From contig WQYS01000171.1 of assembly GCA_009781125.1 (NCBI GenBank), forward strand, positions 1 through 5,744: 5,744 bases of DNA, read 5' to 3'. Within the stretch, counting starts at the first letter, position 1. Every line of letters starts with the position of its first letter. Position numbers and translations under genes: made by a program. The stretch is from Acidobacteriaceae bacterium. Lineage in GTDB: Bacteria > Acidobacteriota > Terriglobia > Terriglobales > Acidobacteriaceae. Below the pieces are notes generated by a model. It made no database searches, was not told the origin of the DNA, and worked only from the letters and a program-made list of their open reading frames with translations. Shown here one piece after another: positions 1 to 5,319 of this stretch.

Positions 1-669
1 GCCTGCGGCACGGCCTGGTTCGACGGCGAGCCGGTGATGGTGATCGGCAACCTCAAGGGCAGGAACCTCAAGGAGCGCGTTACGCGCAAGTTCGGCTCAC
101 CCGATCCCGAGGGATACCGCAAGGCGCTGCGCGCCATGAAGATCGCCGAGAAGTTCAACCGGCCTGTCTTCACCTTCATCGATCTTGCTGGAGCGTATCC
201 GGGCATTGGGGCCGAGGAGCGCGGCCAGGGCGAGGCCATCGCACGCAACCTGCTGGAGATGTCGCGGCTCCAGGTTCCCACCATCGCCACGATTACCGGC
301 GAAGGCGGCTCGGGCGGAGCGCTGGCGCTGGCCGTGGCCGACCGCGTCCTGATACAGGAGAACGCCATCTATTCGGTGATCTCGCCGGAGGGCTGCGCAT
401 CGATCATGTGGAAGGATGCGGGCAAGCGGCAGCAGGCGGCAGCCGCGTTGAGGTATACGGCGGAGGATGTTCTGGCGCTGCGCTGCGCCGATGACGTGAT
501 CCCTGAGCCGGAGGGCGGCAGCCACAACGATCCGGCGGCGGCCTTTGCGCTGGTGGGCGACTACTTGCGGTATCATCTGGCACAGTTGCGGGCAATCCCT
601 CTGGATTGCCTGTTGAAGGAGCGTTATAAGAAGTTCCGCAACATGGCGCAGTTTTACGCCCTCGCGTAG
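1..669 (+). CDS. accA: Acetyl-CoA carboxylase carboxyltransferase subunit alpha, 5'-truncated by window edge
   Basis: AccA and AccD form the carboxyltransferase that moves the carboxyl group from carboxybiotin on BCCP to acetyl-CoA, giving malonyl-CoA for fatty acid synthesis in the cytoplasm. The frame is open from base 1 and gives 222 residues; the family is about 320 long, so roughly the first 95-100 residues lie outside the window. Visible landmarks, numbered within the fragment, are PEGYRKALR (36-44), GAYPGIGAEERGQ (64-76), GEGGSGGALAL (100-110, oxyanion-hole type glycines), YSVISPEGCASIMWK (124-138) and IPEPEGGSH (167-175). These match the crotonase-fold carboxyltransferase core and end where the family normally ends. 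The segment before GAYPG reads FIDLA, where E. coli has FIDTP. The next gene follows 44 bases later on the same strand, so co-transcription is possible. The identification is very secure. Confidence 0.97.
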   Translation, partial: ACGTAWFDGEPVMVIGNLKGRNLKERVTRKFGSPDPEGYRKALRAMKIAEKFNRPVFTFIDLAGAYPGIGAEERGQGEAIARNLLEMSRLQVPTIATITGEGGSGGALALAVADRVLIQENAIYSVISPEGCASIMWKDAGKRQQAAAALRYTAEDVLALRCADDVIPEPEGGSHNDPAAAFALVGDYLRYHLAQLRAIPLDCLLKERYKKFRNMAQFYALA

Positions 670-702
670 GGCGCGGGTTCAGGGATACAGATTTGCAACC
701 TC

Positions 703-706
703 GGAG
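703..706 (+). promoter_or_regulatory. Shine-Dalgarno GGAG deciding the CPBP protease start
   Basis: GGAG lies 7 bases before the ATG at 714. An in-frame TTG at 693 lies upstream of this site and has no comparable site of its own, so the ATG is the better start. Confidence 0.6.
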
Positions 707-713
707 TCAGCCC

Positions 714-1742
714 ATGCCTGTTGAGAACTCGACTCAGCCGCCCGCTTCCACTGGCGCGCTTGTGGTTCACGCCGGAGCCGCCATCGTCTGGTTTGCCCTG
801 GCTGCCATGATCGCCGAGCGCGTGGCGCTGGAGCTGGTCAACCGCTTCAGCCCGAACCAATTCAGCCTGGCCGGACTGCAACCGCTGCTGGCGGCACTGA
901 TCCTGCTCTTCCTGTTGATTGTAGGATTTTCCACCCTTGCGTCCATCTCGCACCATCCCCGCTCGATGGGTGAGATTCTCGGACTTCCCCAGCGCGCGAC
1001 CGCCCGCAACGAATGGCTGCTGGGAGCGGCGATCGGCTGGGGAATGGCGATCATCGCCGTGCTTCCGCTGCTGATTGCGCGAGCGTTTTTTGTTGGCTTC
1101 AGGACGGACTCGCTGGCCTTTACGCTGATTCCGTTCAATCTGGCGGCAGTGGCCGCCGTCACGCTGGCCGAGGAGATCACCTTTCGCGGAACGCCGTTCC
1201 GCAACCTAATCAATGCACTCGGCGCAGCGCGCGCTACCATCGTGATGGCCATCCTGTATGCCCTTTTCCATACGATATGGGGAAACGGAAGGCTATCGGC
1301 CTTTCTAATCACGTTCCTGGCCGGAGTCGTGCTCGCACTGGGCTGGCTGCGAACCCACGGCCTGTGGCTTCCCTGGGGACTGCACTTCGCCTGGAACGCC
1401 AGCATTGGAATTCTCTTCGGGTTGCCGGTTACGGGCAACGTGGATGCCTCTACGGTGATTCAGTCCACGGCCTACGGCAGGAACTGGCTTACGGGAGGCG
1501 CGTTCGGTCCTGAGGGTGGCGTGGTTGCTGTGCTGGCGCTACTGGTGGGGATGGTTGTTCTGCTCCAGACGACGCGCGACTATGCCTGGAACTACACTCA
1601 CCCGGAGATTATTGCAGCAGGGTATCCTATGGAGCCTCCGCCTCCTCCGGCGCATAGTGCTTTTGTTGGCGATCCTTTGGACCCGCTGATACAGATTCAT
1701 CCTCGAACGCCCGAAAGCCGCCCACCTGGACAGGAACCGTAA
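714..1742 (+). CDS. CPBP family intramembrane metalloprotease (Abi/CAAX protease-like)
   Basis: This is a 342-residue polytopic membrane protein. Hydrophobic segments lie at about 17-44, 53-75, 101-126, 138-152, 172-187, 195-212, 222-237 and 268-285. The three CPBP motifs are present: EEITFR (E153, E154, R158), FH (H186) after a hydrophobic helix, and HFAWN (H224, N228). In the family (Rce1, MmpA-like and bacteriocin-self-immunity proteins) these residues form the metal-dependent or glutamate-based active site inside the membrane, so an active protease is expected. The substrate cannot be read from sequence. After the last membrane segment comes a soluble tail of about 50 residues with a run of five prolines (308-312), unlike the compact end of many family members. 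The start at ATG 714 is supported by the GGAG seven bases upstream. It follows accA by 44 bases and may share its transcript, but no functional link to fatty acid synthesis is evident. Confidence 0.9.
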   Translation: MPVENSTQPPASTGALVVHAGAAIVWFALAAMIAERVALELVNRFSPNQFSLAGLQPLLAALILLFLLIVGFSTLASISHHPRSMGEILGLPQRATARNEWLLGAAIGWGMAIIAVLPLLIARAFFVGFRTDSLAFTLIPFNLAAVAAVTLAEEITFRGTPFRNLINALGAARATIVMAILYALFHTIWGNGRLSAFLITFLAGVVLALGWLRTHGLWLPWGLHFAWNASIGILFGLPVTGNVDASTVIQSTAYGRNWLTGGAFGPEGGVVAVLALLVGMVVLLQTTRDYAWNYTHPEIIAAGYPMEPPPPPAHSAFVGDPLDPLIQIHPRTPESRPPGQEP

Positions 1743-1764
1743 CCGGAGAAAACCCCTCAGCCGG

Positions 1765-1796
1765 TGCGCTTGTCAAAAGGAGAAGGGCAAGGCGCA
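1765..1796 (+). other. Imperfect inverted repeat in the 80-base gap after the CPBP gene
   Basis: TGCGCTTG (1765-1772) pairs with CAAGGCGCA (1788-1796), giving an 8-pair stem with one bulged G and a 15-base purine-rich loop containing AAAAGGAGAAGGG. No T-run follows, so it is not a classical intrinsic terminator. It could be a weak mRNA structure between two genes, or chance. Confidence 0.25.
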
Positions 1797-1822
1797 AGCT
1801 AAGGATTGTCTGAGGTGCCTCC

Positions 1823-2953
1823 ATGAGACTACACGGATGGATGCTTCTCGCCGGAGGATGTTTCTTCTCTTCGTTGATGCCGCTCCAGGCGCAGGTCTTT
1901 GTTGTCGGAGAGAAGTCTGCTACGTCAGACATCGCGACGGATTTCACGCGCACAAACCTGCCTCTGCCCAAGAACCCGATGACCGAGCTTGGGCGGCGCG
2001 AGCTGATCCGCAATCTTGAATCCGAAGAGGGCTTCGCGCATCGCGCTCTGCCGCTGGGCGGAATCACGCTTCAGGCCAACGGAAATCTCTCCCCCGCTCC
2101 CGCCGAGTACCTCAAGATGATCTATCAGAAGGGACAGGCCGCCGCCGTCGGCGACCGCGTTGTTGTTACCTCGCTGGCCTTCAAGGGCAACAGCATTATC
2201 GTCGATCTGAACGGCGGGCCTCACGCCAAGCACCGCTTTCTGAGCCACGTCCAACTCAACGACAACCCGGTAGTGGCTCAACCGGCAGAGGCAACCGGCT
2301 CCCGCGTAACGCTTACCTTTGAAGGGTTCATTCCCGGGGTGTCGGCAGCCGAAGTGAAGGCGCTGCTGGCTCCGGTCGTTGACTTCGGCGTGAAGACCTC
2401 GGAACAGGCCTACGCCGACACGCTTCCGCCCAGGCTGCGCGACGCGATTGCCGCGCACGAGGTTCTGGTGGGGATGAGCCGCCGCATGGTGCTGGCGTCG
2501 ATGGGCGCTCCGGAGAACAAGGTTCGCGAACAGCAGAGCGGCGATCCCGGCGGCGGACGCTATGAAGAATGGATCTACGGCCACGTTCCGCAGACGGTCA
2601 AGTTTGTACGCTTCGTCGGGGATCGTGTGACGGTGGTGGAGATTGCTCCGCTGGGAAAGCCGGTCGAGATTCACGACAAAGACGAGATGGGGGACCTGCG
2701 CGATCCTGCCGATACGCACGTGATTGCTCTCGGCGATACGGACAATGGCAGCAGCGACCATCCGGCCACTCCGCCGACCCTGAGACGGCCAGGCGATCCT
2801 GCTCCGCCGAACGCTGAGGGCAAGGTGCAGTATCCGAAGGACAACGCGCCGATTCCGCCGTCTCCGGGGACGCAGCCTGCGGACGCTCCTCCGGCGTCGT
2901 CGCCGCAGATGCCCGGTCCGTCAGCGGGGCCAATGAATCATGCGATTCCCTGA
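1823..2953 (+). CDS. Secreted protein of unknown function with BamE/SmpA-like segment and proline-rich tail
   Basis: This 376-residue protein is not one I can name. The N-terminus is a signal peptide: R3 and H4, a hydrophobic stretch over about 7-21, and a likely signal peptidase I cut after LQA at residue 23. Residues 92-145 form a beta-rich block around VGDRVVVTSLAF and SIIVDLNGG. Residues about 207-275 resemble the SmpA/OmlA (BamE) fold: VGMSRRMVLASMGAP (216-230), a GGGRYEEWIYG turn (243-253), then FVRFVGDRVTVVEI (261-274). In BamE and other small periplasmic proteins this layout is GM..VL..LG.P, then W.Y, then a final strand. The last 65 residues hold 20 prolines, probably a disordered spacer. 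GAGG at 1812-1815, seven bases before the ATG, supports the start. It is expected in the periplasm or at the envelope. The role is unknown; no catalytic residues are apparent. Confidence is high for a real secreted gene and moderate for the BamE-like assignment. Confidence 0.85.
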   Translation: MRLHGWMLLAGGCFFSSLMPLQAQVFVVGEKSATSDIATDFTRTNLPLPKNPMTELGRRELIRNLESEEGFAHRALPLGGITLQANGNLSPAPAEYLKMIYQKGQAAAVGDRVVVTSLAFKGNSIIVDLNGGPHAKHRFLSHVQLNDNPVVAQPAEATGSRVTLTFEGFIPGVSAAEVKALLAPVVDFGVKTSEQAYADTLPPRLRDAIAAHEVLVGMSRRMVLASMGAPENKVREQQSGDPGGGRYEEWIYGHVPQTVKFVRFVGDRVTVVEIAPLGKPVEIHDKDEMGDLRDPADTHVIALGDTDNGSSDHPATPPTLRRPGDPAPPNAEGKVQYPKDNAPIPPSPGTQPADAPPASSPQMPGPSAGPMNHAIP

Positions 2954-2962
2954 TCCATCGTG

Positions 2963-2968
2963 TAAAAT
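2963..2968 (+). promoter_or_regulatory. Possible -10 element TAAAAT before the zinc-ribbon gene
   Basis: TAAAAT matches the sigma-70 -10 consensus at 5 of 6 positions and sits in the most AT-rich patch of the 51-base gap. Transcription would start near 2975, about 30 bases before the ATG at 3005. No recognisable -35 lies 16-18 bases upstream, so the call is weak. Confidence 0.3.
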
Positions 2969-3004
2969 TACTCTTGAGCCACAGCATCAGGGAGAGAGAT
3001 TACG

Positions 3005-3184
3005 ATGGCAAAGATTGCCAAGATAGCAAATCGCGCGAAGGTCATGGATACCCACAAGAGCACGGACTGTCCGAAGTGCTCCAAGCCAACCCGTATCGTA
3101 AAGCGGGTGAAGGACCGCGAACGCGGCATTCCGGGAGGAGTCTATATCTCCTGTTCTGCCTGCGAGTTCTACGAAAAGCTCTAA
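3005..3184 (+). CDS. Small basic zinc-ribbon protein (59 aa), function unknown
   Basis: The reading frame starts with MAKIAKIANRAKVMD and ends FYEKL. Two CxxC knuckles, CPKC (C22, C25) and CSAC (C50, C53), lie 24 residues apart, which is the layout of a single four-cysteine zinc ribbon. There are 14 Lys/Arg against 6 Asp/Glu, so the protein is strongly basic and could contact RNA or DNA; that is inference. AGGGAG at 2989-2994, 10 bases before the ATG, is a good ribosome site. Length and knuckle spacing recall ribosomal protein L33, but the residues around the cysteines do not match it. The antitoxin gene starts 11 bases after its stop, so the two may share a transcript. The same bases are open in a second frame, but the SD, the cysteine pattern and the length favour this one. 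I do not recognise a named family. Confidence 0.8.
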   Translation: MAKIAKIANRAKVMDTHKSTDCPKCSKPTRIVKRVKDRERGIPGGVYISCSACEFYEKL

Positions 3185-3195
3185 ACTGTCGAATT

Positions 3196-3486
3196 ATGGC
3201 ATACGCTCAGACCAAGCAGCACGCTCACGAACTGATTGAACGCATGGCTCCCGGCCAGGTTTATGCCGTCGTCACCGTGATGGAGAGTATGCTCGATCCC
3301 GTCTCCCGCGCCATTGCCAACGCGCCCATCGACGACGAGCCGGAGACTGAAGCAGAGCGCAAGGCCGTTGCCGCTTCCAAGGCGTGGATGGCTGAGCATC
3401 CCGGCCATGGTATTGCCTTCGAGGACGTGCTCTCTGAGCTTGGCGTCACCGTCGAAGAGCTTCAACGCTGCAAAGACGTCGCTTGA
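3196..3486 (+). CDS. Antitoxin of a RelE-type toxin-antitoxin pair
   Basis: This 96-residue acidic protein sits directly upstream of a RelE-like toxin and overlaps it by four bases, the classical order for type II modules, where the antitoxin binds and blocks the toxin. The N-terminal part (HELIERMAPGQVYAVVTVME, 11-30) should form amphipathic helices. The middle is acidic (DDEPETEAER, 46-55), followed by a helix with W64 and a C-terminal LGVTVEELQ (82-90). The pattern, helix then DDEPETE then KAWM then GVTVEEL, resembles unnamed antitoxins I recall beside RelE toxins in soil bacteria. I see no clear ribbon-helix-helix, helix-turn-helix or AbrB-type DNA-binding motif, so autoregulation is uncertain. 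The ATG at 3196 is chosen because the frame upstream (back to 2974) overlaps the zinc-ribbon gene. No strong Shine-Dalgarno precedes it; TAAACT at 3182-3187 could be a -10 giving a nearly leaderless message. Confidence 0.8.
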   Translation: MAYAQTKQHAHELIERMAPGQVYAVVTVMESMLDPVSRAIANAPIDDEPETEAERKAVAASKAWMAEHPGHGIAFEDVLSELGVTVEELQRCKDVA

Positions 3487-3731
3487 AGAAAATTATCATT
3501 ACTCCGCAAGCCAGGGCAGACGTGCGCCGCATCGACCGCGAGGATGCCATGCGCATTCTGGCCGCGCTGGATCGCTTCGCCCGTACCTCCGAGGGTGACA
3601 TCAAGAAGCTGCAAGGCAACTCCGGCGAGTTGCGCCTCCGCGTTGGCGACTATCGTGTCCGTTTCAACGAAGAACCACCCGGCACTATCCTCGTCCACGC
3701 CGTCCTCCATCGCTCTGAAGCCTACCGCTAA
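3483..3731 (+). CDS. RelE/ParE-family toxin
   Basis: This 82-residue basic protein has the RelE fold signature: an opening strand (KKIIITPQARADVRRI), two helices to about residue 37, then KKLQG (41-45), LRLRVGDYRVRF (50-61) and a C-terminal HRSEAYR (76-82). In RelE, basic residues of the KKL and RLR regions plus a C-terminal Arg and Tyr act in ribosome-dependent mRNA cleavage. Equivalents here are K41, K42, R51/R53, R77 and Y81, so an active mRNA interferase is plausible; a ParE-type gyrase poison is the less likely alternative. The start is TTG, and TTGA overlaps the antitoxin stop (3484-3486), implying translational coupling that keeps toxin output below antitoxin. The next in-frame ATG (3549) would remove the first strand. 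Its TAA overlaps the pyrF stop on the other strand. Confidence 0.88.
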   Translation: MKKIIITPQARADVRRIDREDAMRILAALDRFARTSEGDIKKLQGNSGELRLRVGDYRVRFNEEPPGTILVHAVLHRSEAYR

Positions 3732-4453
3732 GCAACGGCCTGGGCGATCTCGGCGAGAATCTCGCGTGCAGCCTGAGCCGGGTCCGGCGCCTTTGTGATG
3801 GGCCGCCCGACGACCAGCATGGAAGCTCCTGCCGCGATGGCATCGCGTGGAGTGGCGATGCGTCTTTGATCGCCCGCATCGCTGCCTGCGGGACGGATTC
3901 CCGGGACCACCAGAAATGCTTCCGGCCCAAGCTCCTGTCGAAGGAGGGCTACCTCTTCGGCGGAGCAAACCATGCCGCGAATTCCCGAAGACCATGCAAG
4001 CCGCGCCAGCCGCAGCACCTGCTCTTGTGGAGTGGCAGATACGCCCACGCCTCGAAGCTCTTCGGCATCCATGCTTGTAAGCACCGTGACCGCGAGCAGG
4101 CGAGTCGGCGCTTTGACCGCCTCAACTGCGGCGCGCATCATCGCCCCTCCACCGCTGGCATGAATCGTCATCAATCCGGCACCGGCCTGGCTGGCCGAGC
4201 GTACGCCTCCGGCAACGGTGTTGGGAATGTCATGCAGCTTCAGATCAAGAAAAATCTTGTATCCCCGCCGCTGAAGCTCGGCGACCAGCGCGTTGCCCGC
4301 GGCGTAGTAGAGTTCCATGCCCACCTTCAGCCAGCGGCAGCTTTCTCCCAGCATATCTACAAGACTGAGCGCGGAGCGGGCATCGGGAACATCCAGCGCA
4401 ACGGCCAACTTCTCCTTTGCACTAACCAGAGCATCTTCATGGACAGGATTCAC
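3728..4453 (-). CDS. pyrF: Orotidine 5'-phosphate decarboxylase
   Basis: PyrF decarboxylates OMP to UMP, the last step of de novo pyrimidine synthesis, in the cytoplasm. The 241-residue product is the usual bacterial length and a TIM barrel. Visible motifs are VALDVPD (18-24, D21), LKVGMEL (42-48, K43), the catalytic FLDLKLHDIPNT (68-79, with D70, K72, D75), TIHASGG (96-102), PGIRP (184-188) and VGRPIT (215-220, phosphate-binding loop). All key residues are present. The start is GTG at 4453; the ATG one base upstream in another frame meets a stop at once. No Shine-Dalgarno precedes this GTG. An AAAGGAG inside the gene lies only 3 bases before codon 16 (TTG), too close to be convincing. TAGACT on the minus strand ends 7 bases before the GTG, a weak -10 that would make a leaderless mRNA. 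It is divergent from thiD and converges on the RelE gene with a 4-base stop overlap. Confidence 0.95.
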   Translation of the reverse strand: MNPVHEDALVSAKEKLAVALDVPDARSALSLVDMLGESCRWLKVGMELYYAAGNALVAELQRRGYKIFLDLKLHDIPNTVAGGVRSASQAGAGLMTIHASGGGAMMRAAVEAVKAPTRLLAVTVLTSMDAEELRGVGVSATPQEQVLRLARLAWSSGIRGMVCSAEEVALLRQELGPEAFLVVPGIRPAGSDAGDQRRIATPRDAIAAGASMLVVGRPITKAPDPAQAAREILAEIAQAVA

Positions 4454-4490
4454 ATATTCAGTCTACAGATTCACCTGCTTCATCTGCTAT

Positions 4491-4495
4491 GGTGA
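4491..4495 (+). promoter_or_regulatory. Shine-Dalgarno-like GGTGA before the preferred thiD start
   Basis: GGTGA fits the GGAGGTGA form of the ribosome site and lies 8 bases before ATG 4504. The alternative in-frame ATG at 4489 has no upstream ribosome site and overlaps this one. Confidence 0.4.
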
Positions 4496-4503
4496 CGACA
4501 GAG

Positions 4504-5316
4504 ATGCAGACGGTTCTCACCATTGCCGGATTCGATCCATCCTCAGGCGCAGGCATCACGGCGGACTTGATGGTCTTTGCGGCGTATGGCCTGTACGGAA
4601 CATCGTGCATCACTTCGCTGACGATTCAATCGACGCTGGGCGTCCGCTCGGCTCATGCGCTCGATGCCGAGCTGGTGCATCAGACGCTGGACTGCCTGGA
4701 TCAGGACATGCCGCCCGCCGGGATCAAGATCGGAATGCTCGGCTCCGCCGCCGTCGTGGAGACGGTAGCCGATTATCTGACGCATCTTCGCCAGCGTCTT
4801 CCGTATATTCCGGTTGTCCTCGATCCGGTGCTGAACTCGTCGTCGGGCAGGGAACTGCTGTCGGAGAAAGGTCTCGGCGCGATGAAGTCGCATCTGCTGC
4901 CGCTGGTGGACTGGATCACTCCGAACCTCGCGGAGTTGAGTCTCCTCTCGGGTCTTCCCGTAATCCGCAAAGAGGACCTGCTGCCTGCGGCGCGAACCCT
5001 GCAACTGATTCATCCCGGACTAAATGTCCTGGCTACAGGAGGGCATCTCGATCAGCCGCATGACCTGCTGGCGATGCCGTCGTCGGAGGCTGTCTGGCTG
5101 CCCGGCGAAAAGATTGAAACAGTTTCGACGCATGGCACCGGATGCACGCTGTCGAGCGCGTTACTGAGCCGTCTGGTTCTGGGGGATGTTCCGCTTGCCG
5201 CAGCCGAGTCGGCCAAGCGATACGTGACTGAGGCCCTGCGATCGGCGGTTCCGACCGGACGCGGCAACGGCCCGCTCCACCATCTCTGGCCATTGCGCCT
5301 GCCGCACCATTCGTGA
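4504..5316 (+). CDS. thiD: Hydroxymethylpyrimidine/phosphomethylpyrimidine kinase
   Basis: ThiD phosphorylates HMP and then HMP-P to HMP-PP, the pyrimidine half of thiamine, in the cytoplasm. From ATG 4504 the protein has 270 residues, the normal length of the ribokinase-like ThiD family. Motifs are TIAGFDPSSGAG (6-17, substrate loop), TIQST (40-44, with the substrate-contacting Gln42), KIGMLG (75-80), LDPV (106-109), TPNLAE (139-144), HGTGC (210-214, anion hole and catalytic Cys214) and the C-terminal GRGNGPLHH (252-260). The first loop reads FDPSSGAG where E. coli-type enzymes have SDPSGGAG; this looks like a lineage variant, not a loss. An in-frame ATG at 4489 would add MVTTE, but the shorter start has a GGTGA site and fits the family better. 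No thi genes or TPP riboswitch are adjacent. The stop is three bases from that of cdsA. PdxK-like pyridoxal kinase is less likely given the C-terminal motif. Confidence 0.95.
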   Translation: MQTVLTIAGFDPSSGAGITADLMVFAAYGLYGTSCITSLTIQSTLGVRSAHALDAELVHQTLDCLDQDMPPAGIKIGMLGSAAVVETVADYLTHLRQRLPYIPVVLDPVLNSSSGRELLSEKGLGAMKSHLLPLVDWITPNLAELSLLSGLPVIRKEDLLPAARTLQLIHPGLNVLATGGHLDQPHDLLAMPSSEAVWLPGEKIETVSTHGTGCTLSSALLSRLVLGDVPLAAAESAKRYVTEALRSAVPTGRGNGPLHHLWPLRLPHHS

Positions 5317-5319
5317 CAA

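Noticed and set aside
767..1438. Minus-strand open frame opposite the CPBP gene
   Set aside because: It is a mirror of the coding strand with no motif, while the plus strand has three CPBP active-site motifs.
1823..1861. Lipobox around Cys13 of the secreted protein
   Set aside because: The sequence before the Cys is LLAGG, with Ala at -3 and Gly at -1, and the hydrophobic core would be too short; hydrophobic sequence continues past it to a better signal peptidase I site at residue 23.
1925..2761. Long minus-strand open frame opposite the secreted BamE-like gene
   Set aside because: It is Arg/His-rich with no recognisable domain, typical of the antisense of a GC-rich gene. The plus-strand gene has a signal peptide, a ribosome site and a family-like segment.
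3005..3184. Ribosomal protein L33 (rpmG) for the zinc-ribbon gene
   Set aside because: Length and knuckle spacing are similar, but the conserved L33 residues such as the RNYTT and KNKRN blocks are absent.
2974..3195. Upstream extension of the antitoxin frame back to a TTG at 2974
   Set aside because: It overlaps the whole zinc-ribbon gene, which has a good ribosome site and four ordered cysteines. The extension looks like low-quality out-of-frame translation, and the product from ATG 3196 has the usual antitoxin length.
3746..3765. Alternating palindrome TCTCG-G-CGAGA-A-TCTCGC just past the RelE stop, as a terminator
   Set aside because: It lies inside the pyrF coding region, the loops would be one base, and no T-run follows. 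It is likely codon-driven.
4454..4503. TPP riboswitch upstream of thiD
   Set aside because: The gap is only 35-50 bases, far too short for a TPP aptamer of about 100 bases, and the conserved CUGAGA-type core is not seen.
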